Source: Nocardia acididurans
GTDB lineage: Bacteria > Actinomycetota > Actinomycetes > Mycobacteriales > Mycobacteriaceae
DNA: 64,000 nt
Assembly: GCF_016741815.1 (NCBI RefSeq)
Contig: NZ_JAERRJ010000004.1
Coordinates: forward strand, 62,001-126,000
Reading direction: 5' to 3'
Shown here: one piece after another, positions 40,941-49,066 of the stretch
Layout of the letters: each line of letters starts with the position of its first letter
How positions within the stretch are numbered: the first letter of the stretch is position 1
The notes under the pieces: model-generated
Seen by the model: only the letters and a program-made list of their open reading frames with translations
What the model was told of the DNA's origin: nothing
Database searches by the model: none
Made by a program: the position numbers and the translations under genes

Positions 40941-41714
40941 ATGTCCGATTCTTGGCCGCGGCGGCGACTGCTCGCGATCCTACGCGGCGCCAGTGAGCCT
41001 CTCGATGCCCAGGAACTGGCCCGCGTCACCGGTCAACATGTGACGACGGTGCGTTTCCATTTGGATGTCCTCACCCGAGAATCACTGGTGCGGCAATTCC
41101 AGCAGCCCCCACGCGGCCGCGGCCGACCCCGAATCGGATATACCGCCGTACAGCGATCGGTGGGCTATCAGGATTTGGCGCAGGTCCTCGCCGATCAGCT
41201 GGGCAGCGATCCGCGCAGGCGCTCCGATGCCGCCGTCGCGGCCGGGCGCACCTGGGGCTCGAAACTGGAATCGGTGGATCAACCGATCGAATCGCTCGAG
41301 GACGCCAAGGACCTCACGGTCACGCTCATGTCGGAACTCGGCTTCGCGCCCGAACGCGATCACAACGGGGAAACCGACGAGCAGGTCATGATCCGCATGA
41401 CCGCCTGCCCGCTGCGCGAACTCGCGCGCACGCACTCCGAGGTGGTGTGCGGCGTGCACCTGGGCCTCATGCGAGAGGTGCTGGACCGCAACGGCGGACG
41501 CGATCAGGTCAACGTCCGCCTGCACCCGTTCGTGGAACCCGAACTGTGCGTGGCCCGGCTGGAACTGCTCAAGGCGCACGCCCCGGCCGTGCCCGGGGTG
41601 GACGAGGCCGAGGAGTCCGCCGCACCCCGGCTGGCGCCCTCAACGAGCCGTATCGCTCCACAGCTGCGCAATGCCGACCCCCACGTCGGCAAGCAGGCGA
41701 CGAACCAGCGGTAG
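40941..41714 (+). CDS. HTH regulator of the COG2345 (SufR-like) type with three conserved-looking Cys
   Basis: A 257-aa regulator. The N-terminal winged helix (about residues 6-70: LLAILRGASEPLDAQELARVTGQ) is of the ArsR/DeoR-like type. The C-terminal domain has Cys156 (ACPLREL), Cys170 (VVCGVH) and Cys203 (PELCVARLELL), an arrangement like COG2345 regulators that bind Fe-S clusters such as SufR. It is divergent from the rhodanese gene. The last 25 codons overlap the convergent maf gene by 75 nt, so the C-terminal tail may be an extension past an original stop. Confidence 0.72.
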   Translation: MSDSWPRRRLLAILRGASEPLDAQELARVTGQHVTTVRFHLDVLTRESLVRQFQQPPRGRGRPRIGYTAVQRSVGYQDLAQVLADQLGSDPRRRSDAAVAAGRTWGSKLESVDQPIESLEDAKDLTVTLMSELGFAPERDHNGETDEQVMIRMTACPLRELARTHSEVVCGVHLGLMREVLDRNGGRDQVNVRLHPFVEPELCVARLELLKAHAPAVPGVDEAEESAAPRLAPSTSRIAPQLRNADPHVGKQATNQR

Positions 41715-42290
41715 CCCGATCCCGATGACGCTCGACGGGTCGCCGTCGATGCGGTCCACGAACCAGCCGCCCCGGCCGTCCAGGGTGAAGGCTCCCGCCA
41801 CCTGCAGCGGTTCCGCCGTGGCGATGTAGGCCTCCAGCTCGTCGGGCTCCGGCTTGGCGAAATGCACTGTGGTGGAACTGCAATCGGACGATTCGGCCAC
41901 CACCGCGGCGTCCCGCACCCGCAGCACGCAATGCCCGGTGAGCAGATCCGCACTGCGCCCCGCCATCTGCGCCCAGCGCGCCCGCGCCACATCGGCGGTC
42001 AGCGGCTTGCCCTGCAGTACCCCGTCCACGAGCAGCATCGAATCACAGCCCACCACAACGGAATCGGCGTACACGGCGGCATCGGGCCCGGCGGCCAGCG
42101 CGGCAGCCACATCGAGCGCCTTGGCCCGCGCCAGCTCCACCACCACCTGATCCGGAGTCGTCCCGGCGGGTAGCGCCGCGGCCACCGCGTCCTCGTCCAC
42201 CTGGGAGACAACGACAACCGGCTCGACCCCCGCGTTACGCAGGACGCCGAGCCGGGCCGGGGACTGGGATCCGAGTACGAAGATCGTCAC
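41640..42290 (-). CDS. maf: Maf-like nucleoside triphosphate pyrophosphatase
   Basis: A 216-aa Maf/HAM1-fold protein that hydrolyses non-canonical or modified NTPs. It has the start VLGSQSPARLGVLRNAG (the S-x-SPAR motif) and VVGCDSMLLVDGVLQGKP, then the conserved ARWAQMAGRSADLLTGH. It occupies the position of Rv3282 between accE5 and sseA. Its 3' end overlaps the convergent regulator gene by 75 nt. Confidence 0.9.
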   Translation of the reverse strand: MTIFVLGSQSPARLGVLRNAGVEPVVVVSQVDEDAVAAALPAGTTPDQVVVELARAKALDVAAALAAGPDAAVYADSVVVGCDSMLLVDGVLQGKPLTADVARARWAQMAGRSADLLTGHCVLRVRDAAVVAESSDCSSTTVHFAKPEPDELEAYIATAEPLQVAGAFTLDGRGGWFVDRIDGDPSSVIGIGLPLVRRLLADVGVGIAQLWSDTAR

Positions 42291-42336
42291 GGACGCAGTC
42301 TACGAAGGTGGGCCACCCGCAGGGGCCGCGGGGAAG

Positions 42337-42663
42337 CTAGTCGCGCAGGTGTGAGAGCCCGGGGAAGGCGTAGGGAGAGAACGGAGTGGTGCCGCGGTGC
42401 AGCAGGGTCGGGCGACCCCAGTTGTCGGCCGGGCCGTTGTCGACCACCGCGCCGGACGCGGAGGCCGAGGCGGCCGCGAAGACGGCGACGAGTGCGGCGA
42501 GCTCCAGGTCGGTCGGATTGCCCTTGAGGATCTGAATGGCCGGCCCCGCGCTGGGCGCCTCGGCCTCGGCGACGGCGGTATCGACTGCGACCGCGAGTTC
42601 GTCATCGACGGCTAGATCCAGTTCGGCGGCGCGCAATACCTCTTCATCAGCCATGGTCGTCAC
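42337..42663 (-). CDS. accE5: acyl-CoA carboxylase epsilon subunit
   Basis: A 108-aa small subunit that stabilises the AccA3-AccD5 complex in mycolic-acid bacteria. It has an acidic N-terminal half and the conserved C-terminal part: IQILKGNPTDLELAALVAVF, then NWGRPTLLHRG and YAFPGLSHLRD. The GTG at 42663 has GGAGGA 8 nt upstream; the ATG at 42654 is too far from it. It lies 208 bp downstream of accD5, so it may have an added promoter. Confidence 0.88.
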   Translation of the reverse strand: MTTMADEEVLRAAELDLAVDDELAVAVDTAVAEAEAPSAGPAIQILKGNPTDLELAALVAVFAAASASASGAVVDNGPADNWGRPTLLHRGTTPFSPYAFPGLSHLRD

Positions 42664-42871
42664 AGCGCCAGTCCTCCTGTCCAATCGCCGCGGGTCCACG
42701 CGGCTTGGTCTGCGGACCCTGCATTTCCGTCGGATCCGCAAACGGTATTCGTTACGACCCCTGAGTGCGAGGGTCGATTCTTACCATCTTTGCTCGGATG
42801 AGGCGATCGTGCGCGGTACGAGTCACTGTCTCACTTGCCAGTGTGCGCCTCACACCGCGCATATCGCTGAT

Positions 42872-44509
42872 TCAGAGCGGAATGTTGCCGTGCTTCTTCG
42901 GGGGCAGCGAGACCATCTTCCGCTCGAGCAGACGCAGCGCCGAGACGATCTGGCCGCGGGTGTGCGACGGCGGGATGACCGCGTCGACGTATCCGCGTTC
43001 GGCGGCGACGTACGGGTTCACGAGGGTGTCCTCGTACTCGTTCTGCAGCTCGAGGCGCAGGGTGTCGACGTCGTTGCCCTCGGCCGCGGCCTGCTGCAGC
43101 TGCTTGCGGTAGACGAAACCGACCGCCCCGGACGCGCCCATGACGGCGATCTGAGCCGTCGGCCACGCCAGGTTCACATCCGCGCCCATGTGCTTGGAGC
43201 CCATGACGTCGTACGCGCCGCCGTAGGCCTTGCGGGTGATGATGGTGATTTTGCCCACAGTGGCCTCGCCGTAGGCATACAGCAGCTTCGCGCCACGACG
43301 GATGATGCCGTTGTATTCCTGGCCCGTGCCCGGCAGGAAGCCCGGCACATCCACCAGCGTGATGATCGGAACGTTGAAGGCGTCGCAGGTGCGCACGAAG
43401 CGCGCGGCCTTCTCCGAGGCGTCGATGTCCAGGCAGCCCGCGAACTGCGAGGGCTGGTTGGCCACGAAGCCGACGCTGCGGCCGTCGATGCGGGCGAAGC
43501 CGACGATGATGTTCATCGCGCGCTCGGCCTGAACCTCGAGGAACTCCTCGTCGTCCACCAGGCGCTTGATGACCTCGTGCATGTCGTACGGCTGGTTCGG
43601 CGAATCCGGGACGATCTCGTCGAGTTCCAGATCGGCCTCGGTGAGGGTCTCCTCGATGGCGCCCGCGGCGGCGGTGGCCGGGAAGCGCGGCGCCTCGGCG
43701 CGGTTGTTGCTGGGCAGGTAGCTCAGCAGATCGCGCACGTAGTCGAGGGCGTCCTGCTCGCCCGACGCGACATAGTGCGCCACACCGGATTTCACCATGT
43801 GGGTGTGGGCGCCGCCCAGCTCCTCCATGGTGACCTCTTCACCGGTGACGGTCTTGATCACGTCGGGGCCGGTGACGAACATCTGCGAGGTCTGGTCGAC
43901 CATGACCACGAAGTCGGTCAGCGCGGGCGAGTACACGTGGCCGCCGGCGGCCGGGCCCATGATGAGCGAGATCTGCGGGATCACGCCGGAGGCCTGGATG
44001 TTGCGGTGGAAGATCTCGCCGTAGAGGCCCAGGGAGACGACGCCCTCCTGGATGCGCGCGCCCGCGCCCTCGTTGATGCCGACGAGCGGGCGGCCGGTCT
44101 TGAGCGCCAGGTCCATGACCTTGACGATCTTCTCGCCGTAGACCTCGCCGAGCGAGCCGCCGAAGACGGTGACGTCCTGGGAGAAGATGCAGACGTCGCG
44201 GCCGTCGATGGTGCCGTAGCCGGTGACGACGCCGTCGCCCAGCGGGCGCTGGTTCTCCAGGCCGAAGTTCACGCTGCGGTGCCGCGCCAGCGCGTCGAGT
44301 TCGACGAACGAACCTTCGTCCAGCAGGGCGAGGATGCGCTCGCGCGCGGTCATCTTGCCCTTGGCGTGCACCTTGTCGACCGCGGCCTCACCCATGGGGT
44401 GCTTGGCCTCATCCAGCCGATTGCGCAGGTCAGCCAGCTTGCCGGCGGTGGTGTGGATATCTGGGGCGCCCGCCGACCCCGGCGAAGGCTGCTGCTGGAC
44501 ACTCGTCAT
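42872..44509 (-). CDS. accD5: propionyl-/acyl-CoA carboxylase beta subunit
   Basis: A 545-aa carboxyltransferase subunit that uses carboxybiotin from AccA3 to make methylmalonyl-CoA, precursor for methyl-branched lipids. Two crotonase-like halves: N-terminal [18 protein letters not shown] and [14 protein letters not shown]-terminal [24 protein letters not shown] and the ending [11 protein letters not shown], as in AccD5/PccB. A TACACT -10 lies 7 nt before the ATG. It heads the accD5-accE5-maf group. Confidence 0.94.
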   Translation of the reverse strand: MTSVQQQPSPGSAGAPDIHTTAGKLADLRNRLDEAKHPMGEAAVDKVHAKGKMTARERILALLDEGSFVELDALARHRSVNFGLENQRPLGDGVVTGYGTIDGRDVCIFSQDVTVFGGSLGEVYGEKIVKVMDLALKTGRPLVGINEGAGARIQEGVVSLGLYGEIFHRNIQASGVIPQISLIMGPAAGGHVYSPALTDFVVMVDQTSQMFVTGPDVIKTVTGEEVTMEELGGAHTHMVKSGVAHYVASGEQDALDYVRDLLSYLPSNNRAEAPRFPATAAAGAIEETLTEADLELDEIVPDSPNQPYDMHEVIKRLVDDEEFLEVQAERAMNIIVGFARIDGRSVGFVANQPSQFAGCLDIDASEKAARFVRTCDAFNVPIITLVDVPGFLPGTGQEYNGIIRRGAKLLYAYGEATVGKITIITRKAYGGAYDVMGSKHMGADVNLAWPTAQIAVMGASGAVGFVYRKQLQQAAAEGNDVDTLRLELQNEYEDTLVNPYVAAERGYVDAVIPPSHTRGQIVSALRLLERKMVSLPPKKHGNIPL

Positions 44510-44516
44510 GACGGGG

Positions 44517-44522
44517 AGTGTA
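44517..44522 (-). promoter_or_regulatory. -10 hexamer for accD5 (leaderless)
   Basis: TACACT on the minus strand, 7 nt before the ATG at 44509. Confidence 0.5.
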
Positions 44523-44626
44523 ACCAGTACCAGAGGGCATTTGTAATCCCGCAGGGGCTACTCACGAGTACAGTTATTGGCTGATCGCCAGTAAAAATCG
44601 CCTGGTAGAGGGACTATTCCGGGACG

Positions 44627-44649
44627 TTTCTGTAGGACCCCTACAGAAA
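44627..44649. promoter_or_regulatory. 10-bp perfect inverted repeat upstream of accD5
   Basis: TTTCTGTAGG and CCTACAGAAA with a 3-bp spacer, 105 bp upstream of the accD5 -10 hexamer. It is not followed by a T-run on the lat side, which has its own terminator. It may be a distal operator for the carboxylase genes. Confidence 0.45.
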
Positions 44650-44738
44650 ATAGGGGAAGATTTCTCACCCTGGCGTAACGGTGACTCGCCGGTGTCGCGA
44701 GCCCTCCGGATTGAGCGCCGGGCCCATCGGCCCGCCGG

Positions 44739-44783
44739 CGAATGCCGGGCGGCGCGAAGGGGTTTCGCGCCGCCCGGCATTCG
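44739..44783 (-). terminator. terminator of lat
   Basis: Perfect 20-bp stem with a 5-nt loop, starting 11 nt after the lat stop codon. It is the strongest hairpin in the window and separates lat from the accD5 upstream region. Confidence 0.85.
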
Positions 44784-44794
44784 GCCGCCTTCGG

Positions 44795-46132
44795 TCAGCC
44801 GAGCACGCGTTCGAGCGCGGCGATCGCCTCGTCGATCTCGTCCCCGGTGACGGTGAGCGGTGGCCGGAATCGGATGCCCCGCTCCCCTGTGCCGAGGATG
44901 AGCACCCGCTCCTGTTCCCGGAGCCGGGTGACCACCTTGTCGCGGGCGGCGGCCGACTCGAGATTCACCGCGCACATGAGGCCGCGGCCGCGCGGGTCGG
45001 TGACCTCAGGGTGCGCCTGCGCCAGTTCGGTCAGCTGGGCGAGCAGGTACGAGCCGAGGTCGGCGGCGCGGGATGCGAGATGTTCGTGCTCGATCACCTC
45101 GAGGACGCGGCGTGAGCGCACCATGTCGGTGAGGTTGCCGCCCCAGGTGGAGTTGAGCCGGGAGCTGACGTGGAAGACGTTGTCGGGCACCTCGTCGATG
45201 CGGCCGCCGGCCATGATGCCGCACACCTGGGTCTTCTTGCCGAAGGCCACGATGTCGGGTTCCAGGCCGAGTTGCTGGTAGGCCCAGAGGGTTCCGGTCA
45301 TCGCTACGCCGGTCTGCACCTCGTCGAGGATGAACAGGGCGTCGTTCTCGTGGCACAGGCGCTGCATGGCCTGCAGGAATTCCGGCCGCATATGCCGGTC
45401 CCCGCCCTCGCCCTGGATCGGCTCGGCTATGAAACACGCTATGTCGTAGGGGTTTTCGGCGAAGGCGCGCGCGGCTTGGTCGAGTGCCTGCCGTTCGGCG
45501 GCCTCGATGTCGCGCCCCTCGGTGAGGTACGGCGTGTCGATGCGCGGCCAGTCGAACTTGGGGAAGCGCGCGGTCTTCACCGGATCGGTGTTGGTGAGCG
45601 AGAGCGTGTACCCGGTGCGGCCGTGGAACGCGCCGGTGAGGTGCAGCACCTTGGTGCCGAGTTCCGGTGCGCGCCCGTGCATTTCATTGTGCCGGGACTT
45701 CCAGTCGAAGGCCGCCTTGAGCGCGTTCTCCACGGCGAGTCCGCCGCCGTCGATGAAGAACAGGTGCGGTAGCCGGGGGTCACCGAGCACGCGCGCGAAA
45801 GTCTCGACGAACCTGGCCATTTCGACGGTGTAGACGTCGGAGTTGCTGGGTTTGTTGAGCGCCGCCTCGGTGAGGTGGGAGAGGAAGCGCTTGTCGCTGA
45901 GCAGGGCCGGATGGTTCATGCCCAGCGCCGAGGAGGCGAAGAAGCCGAACATATCCAGGTATGCCGTGCCGTCGCGGGCGTCTACCAGCCTGCGACCGTG
46001 CGACTTTCGTAGGTCGAGTACGAGGTCGAAGCCGTCGGCAAGAATGCTCGCGGCAAGGATTTCATGCACCCGGGCGGGGGTGACCAGCTTCGTTTCGGCA
46101 ACCGCCCTCAGCCGATCGGGATCGAGGGTCAC
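44795..46132 (-). CDS. lat: L-lysine 6-aminotransferase
   Basis: A 445-aa PLP-dependent class III aminotransferase that removes the epsilon amino group of lysine, giving piperideine-6-carboxylate. Features: YLDMFGFFASSALGMNHP, FIDGGGLAVENALKAAFDWK, the DEVQTGV Asp and PLP lysine in VAFGKKTQVCG (about residue 299-300), NSTWGGNLTDMVR. It matches mycobacterial Lat (Rv3290c). The second of two adjacent GTG codons (46132) lies 6 nt after a TACGCT -10. The dehydrogenase pcd for the next step is nearby and LrpA lies upstream. Confidence 0.92.
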   Translation of the reverse strand: MTLDPDRLRAVAETKLVTPARVHEILAASILADGFDLVLDLRKSHGRRLVDARDGTAYLDMFGFFASSALGMNHPALLSDKRFLSHLTEAALNKPSNSDVYTVEMARFVETFARVLGDPRLPHLFFIDGGGLAVENALKAAFDWKSRHNEMHGRAPELGTKVLHLTGAFHGRTGYTLSLTNTDPVKTARFPKFDWPRIDTPYLTEGRDIEAAERQALDQAARAFAENPYDIACFIAEPIQGEGGDRHMRPEFLQAMQRLCHENDALFILDEVQTGVAMTGTLWAYQQLGLEPDIVAFGKKTQVCGIMAGGRIDEVPDNVFHVSSRLNSTWGGNLTDMVRSRRVLEVIEHEHLASRAADLGSYLLAQLTELAQAHPEVTDPRGRGLMCAVNLESAAARDKVVTRLREQERVLILGTGERGIRFRPPLTVTGDEIDEAIAALERVLG

Positions 46133-46138
46133 CACCCC

Positions 46139-46144
46139 AGCGTA
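46139..46144 (-). promoter_or_regulatory. -10 hexamer for lat (leaderless)
   Basis: TACGCT on the minus strand, 6 nt before the GTG at 46132. It overlaps the inverted repeat at 46141-46158. Confidence 0.5.
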
Positions 46145-46158
46145 AATGAAAATTTACG
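46141..46158. promoter_or_regulatory. operator overlapping the lat promoter
   Basis: CGTAAAT and ATTTACG form a perfect 7-bp inverted repeat with a 4-bp AT-rich spacer, overlapping the lat -10. Occupancy should block lat. LrpA, encoded immediately upstream, is the natural candidate. Confidence 0.55.
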
Positions 46159-46196
46159 GTTTCGTGCGCAACTGCCGAACTAATTACGAAACAAGC

Positions 46197-46649
46197 CTAT
46201 TTGTCATAGAATGTCTGCAGAATGATCGTGCTTCGGGTCCTGACGTTCGCGGTCGCTCGGATCTCCTGCAGCAGCTGCTCCAGATGCCGGGGGGAGGCCA
46301 CGCGCACCAGCAGCATGTAGCTCTCGTCCCCCGCCACCGAATGGCAGGCCTCGATGCCCGGAATGTGCTGCAGTAGTGCGGGTGCGTCATCGGGCTGCGA
46401 CGGGTCGAGAGGAGTGATCGCGACGAATGCCGACAGCATCTGCCCCAGGGCTTCCGGATCGACGTTCGCCGTGTAGCCGCGAATCACGCCACGCGCCTCG
46501 AGACGCCGCACTCGTGATTGCACCGCGGACACCGATAGGTTGGCCTTCTCGGCCAGATTCGAGAGTGTGGCGCGACCATCGGCAATCAGCTCACGGATCA
46601 GCAGTCGATCGATGTCGTCGAGTACGGGTTTCGCCGGTGTATCCGCCAT
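46197..46649 (-). CDS. lrpA: Lrp/AsnC-family regulator LrpA
   Basis: A 150-aa feast/famine regulator: N-terminal helix-turn-helix (about residues 10-60, LIADGRATLSNLAEKANLSVSAVQSRVRRLE split over two helices) and a RAM ligand domain (about 75-145). It lies between lat and pcd, divergent from the latter, and corresponds to Rv3291c. An amino acid such as lysine is the probable effector. The -10 element lies 6 nt before the ATG. Confidence 0.9.
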   Translation of the reverse strand: MADTPAKPVLDDIDRLLIRELIADGRATLSNLAEKANLSVSAVQSRVRRLEARGVIRGYTANVDPEALGQMLSAFVAITPLDPSQPDDAPALLQHIPGIEACHSVAGDESYMLLVRVASPRHLEQLLQEIRATANVRTRSTIILQTFYDK

Positions 46650-46655
46650 CAGCGA

Positions 46656-46661
46656 AGGCTA
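46656..46661 (-). promoter_or_regulatory. -10 hexamer for lrpA (leaderless)
   Basis: TAGCCT on the minus strand, 6 nt before the ATG at 46649. Confidence 0.5.
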
Positions 46662-46691
46662 ACGCAGCGAAACCAACTCGTGGTCGGAACC

Positions 46692-46697
46692 TAGCCT
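46692..46697 (+). promoter_or_regulatory. -10 hexamer for pcd (short leader)
   Basis: TAGCCT, 10 nt before the ATG at 46708, giving a leader of about 4 nt. It faces the lrpA hexamer 30 bp away. Confidence 0.4.
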
Positions 46698-46707
46698 GGG
46701 AGCTGTT

Positions 46708-48237
46708 ATGACTTCCGCACTGAGCGAACGCAACACCCGTGAACTACGGACCCGCACCGAGGAATTGCTGCGCAACCTCGGCGCGGAACCGCCCGCACCG
46801 GGCGCGCTGTCGGTGCGCACGCCGATCACCGGCGGCGAACTGGCCACGCTGCGGCCGACCTCGCTCGACGAGGCCGACGCCGCAATCAGCCGGGCCGCCA
46901 CCGCATTTCACGCCTGGCGCGTGGTGCCCGCGCCGCGGCGGGCGGCGGTGGTGCGCAGACTGTCCGAACTGCTGACCGCCCACCTCGACGATCTGGGCGA
47001 ACTGGTCACCCTCGAGGCAGGCAAGATCGGCGCGGAGGCGCGCGGCGAAGTCCAGGAGATGATCGACATCTGCGAGTTCGCGGTGGGTCTCTCGCGCCAG
47101 CTCTACGGCAGGACGATGCCGTCCGAACGGCCCGGTCACCGGCTCATGGAGACCTGGCATCCGCTGGGCGTGGTCGGCGTGATCTCGGCCTTCAACTTCC
47201 CGGTGGCGGTGTGGGCGTGGAATACCGCGCTCGCGCTGGTGTGCGGTGACACGGTGGTGTGGAAACCGTCGGAGGCGACACCGCTGACCGCACACGCCTG
47301 CCACAGTCTGCTGCGCCGCGCGGCCCGCGACGTCGGACTGGATCCCGAAGTGCACCAACTGATCCAGGGTGACGCCGAGGTGGGTTCCCGGCTGGTGGAC
47401 GATCCGCGCGTGGCCCTCGTCAGCGCCACGGGATCGGTGCGGATGGGCGCGATCGTGGCCCCGCGCGTGGCGGCCAGGTTCGGGCGCTGCCTGCTCGAAC
47501 TGGGCGGTAACAACGCGGCGGTGGTGACGCCCTCCGCCGATCTCGACCTGGCTTCGCGGGGAATCGTTTTCGCGGCGGCGGGCACGGCGGGTCAGCGCTG
47601 CACCACCTTGCGCCGGCTCATCACGCATGTGGACGTGGTGGGGCCGCTGGTGGATCGCATCGCCAAGGCATACCGTCAACTGCCCGTGGGCAATCCGCTG
47701 GACGACGGCGTGCTGGTGGGCCCGCTGATCAACGGCCGGTCGTACACGGCCATGCGGGACGCCATCGGGCGCGCCCTGGCCGCCGGGGGCGAATTGATCT
47801 GCGGCGGTGAGCGTGTCGAGGGTTTCGGCGACGATGCCTACTACGTGCGCCCGGCGCTGATCCGGATGCCCGCGCAGACCGCCGTGGTCCGCGAGGAGAC
47901 CTTCGCGCCCATCCTGTACGTGCTCACCTATCACGACCTGGACGCCGCCATCGAGCTGCACAACGGTGTCCCGCAGGGGCTTTCGTCGTCGATCTTCACC
48001 CAGGACCAGCGCGAGGCCGAACGCTTCCTGGCCGCGGACGGCTCCGACTGCGGTATCGCCAACGTGAACATCGGCACCTCCGGCGCGGAGATCGGCGGCG
48101 CGTTCGGCGGTGAGAAACAGACCGGCGGCGGGCGCGAATCCGGCTCCGACTCGTGGAAGGCGTACATGCGGCGGGCCACCAACACCGTCAACTATTCGCC
48201 CGATCTCCCTCTGGCCCAAGGAATTCGGTTCGAGTAG
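46708..48237 (+). CDS. pcd: L-piperidine-6-carboxylate dehydrogenase
   Basis: A 509-aa aldehyde dehydrogenase-family enzyme that oxidises the product of Lat to alpha-aminoadipate. It has the family landmarks: NFPVAVWAWNTALALVCG, VWKPSEATPLTA, the Glu in LLELGGNNAAVV and the catalytic Cys in AGQRCTTLRRL (about residue 298). It corresponds to Rv3293, with lat and lrpA next to it. Its 3' end overlaps the convergent lipoprotein gene by 50 nt. Confidence 0.92.
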   Translation: MTSALSERNTRELRTRTEELLRNLGAEPPAPGALSVRTPITGGELATLRPTSLDEADAAISRAATAFHAWRVVPAPRRAAVVRRLSELLTAHLDDLGELVTLEAGKIGAEARGEVQEMIDICEFAVGLSRQLYGRTMPSERPGHRLMETWHPLGVVGVISAFNFPVAVWAWNTALALVCGDTVVWKPSEATPLTAHACHSLLRRAARDVGLDPEVHQLIQGDAEVGSRLVDDPRVALVSATGSVRMGAIVAPRVAARFGRCLLELGGNNAAVVTPSADLDLASRGIVFAAAGTAGQRCTTLRRLITHVDVVGPLVDRIAKAYRQLPVGNPLDDGVLVGPLINGRSYTAMRDAIGRALAAGGELICGGERVEGFGDDAYYVRPALIRMPAQTAVVREETFAPILYVLTYHDLDAAIELHNGVPQGLSSSIFTQDQREAERFLAADGSDCGIANVNIGTSGAEIGGAFGGEKQTGGGRESGSDSWKAYMRRATNTVNYSPDLPLAQGIRFE

Positions 48238-48928
48238 CACCCGACCTGTCAGTTCGTGGTGCGGCGCAGGGTCGCCGCTGTTCGGTAGTGGTTTTCGCCG
48301 GTGCGGTGGACCGCGACACCTGGATGTGCAGGCTGCCGCCGCCCGGGAACTCCAGTGTGGTCCGCAACGGTGCGCGCACGCCCCGCACCCGAACCCAGGT
48401 CGACAGCGTGGCCTCGGTATTCGCCGTGGGCAGCAGTGCCGCCACGGTTTCGGCGGGCACCCGCGCCCGGATCAGGAAGGCGTCGGTCCCGTCGAACTCC
48501 CCGCGTTCCACCGTGCGCGGATCCTGTAGTTCGCCGAGCAGCCGGGCGATGACGCCGGTTCCGAGGTCCGGTGGCGTCGCGCCGGTGGGCAGCGCCCGCT
48601 CCCCGCCGTCCGGTTCACGGCTGTACATCACGCCGTCACGCCGGACGAAGTCGACGGTCTGCCCGAAAGGTGTTGCCGCCGAACCGTTCGCGGCGCCGTC
48701 CGCCGCGGATACATCCGCTTCCACTCGCTGGAACGGGAATCCGGGCACCGTGCCGTCGGCCCGCAGCACGATATGCGCGGATTTCATATGCCTGCTCGCG
48801 ATCGCCGCGTCGCGCATGATCAGTCCGGCGTCGGGCAGTCCTCCCGAGCCGTCACCGCAGGCCGCGACGATCACCGTCAGACCGACCACCAGCAGTGCCC
48901 GCCGAATCCATTCGGGCCGTCGCCTCAT
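48188..48928 (-). CDS. LprG/LppX-type lipoprotein
   Basis: A 246-aa lipoprotein. The signal sequence MRRRPEWIRRALLVVGLTVI ends in a lipobox VAAC with the lipid-bearing Cys near residue 24. The mature part follows the LppX_LprAFG pattern (SAHIVLRADGTVPGFP, VMYSREPDGG), a fold that carries acylated glycolipids in mycobacteria. The last about 30 residues are Arg/Thr-rich and unlike the family, and overlap pcd. The ATG at 48928 has GGGGAGG 4 nt upstream. Confidence 0.75.
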   Translation of the reverse strand: MRRRPEWIRRALLVVGLTVIVAACGDGSGGLPDAGLIMRDAAIASRHMKSAHIVLRADGTVPGFPFQRVEADVSAADGAANGSAATPFGQTVDFVRRDGVMYSREPDGGERALPTGATPPDLGTGVIARLLGELQDPRTVERGEFDGTDAFLIRARVPAETVAALLPTANTEATLSTWVRVRGVRAPLRTTLEFPGGGSLHIQVSRSTAPAKTTTEQRRPCAAPRTDRSGATRTEFLGPEGDRANS

Positions 48929-49003
48929 CGCGCCTCCCCTCACTGCCTGAGACGGTACCCACCGCCCGCGCGCACGGCCAGACCACGACGCCCGAATGCG
49001 AAA

Positions 49004-49031
49004 CGGTCCCGAACCTTCCGGTTCGGGACCG
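49004..49031 (-). terminator. terminator of patatin-SDR operon
   Basis: Perfect 12-bp stem CGGTCCCGAACC with a 4-nt loop, followed by TTTCG on the minus strand, 36 nt after the SDR stop. Confidence 0.75.
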
Positions 49032-49066
49032 CTCGTACCGCGACTCGCCCCTGCTCGACGCGGGGG

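Noticed and set aside
42536..44584. A 682-residue plus-strand frame across accD5
   Set aside because: Antisense shadow of accD5; the translation is repetitive Val/Asp/Gly/His-rich without a recognisable domain.
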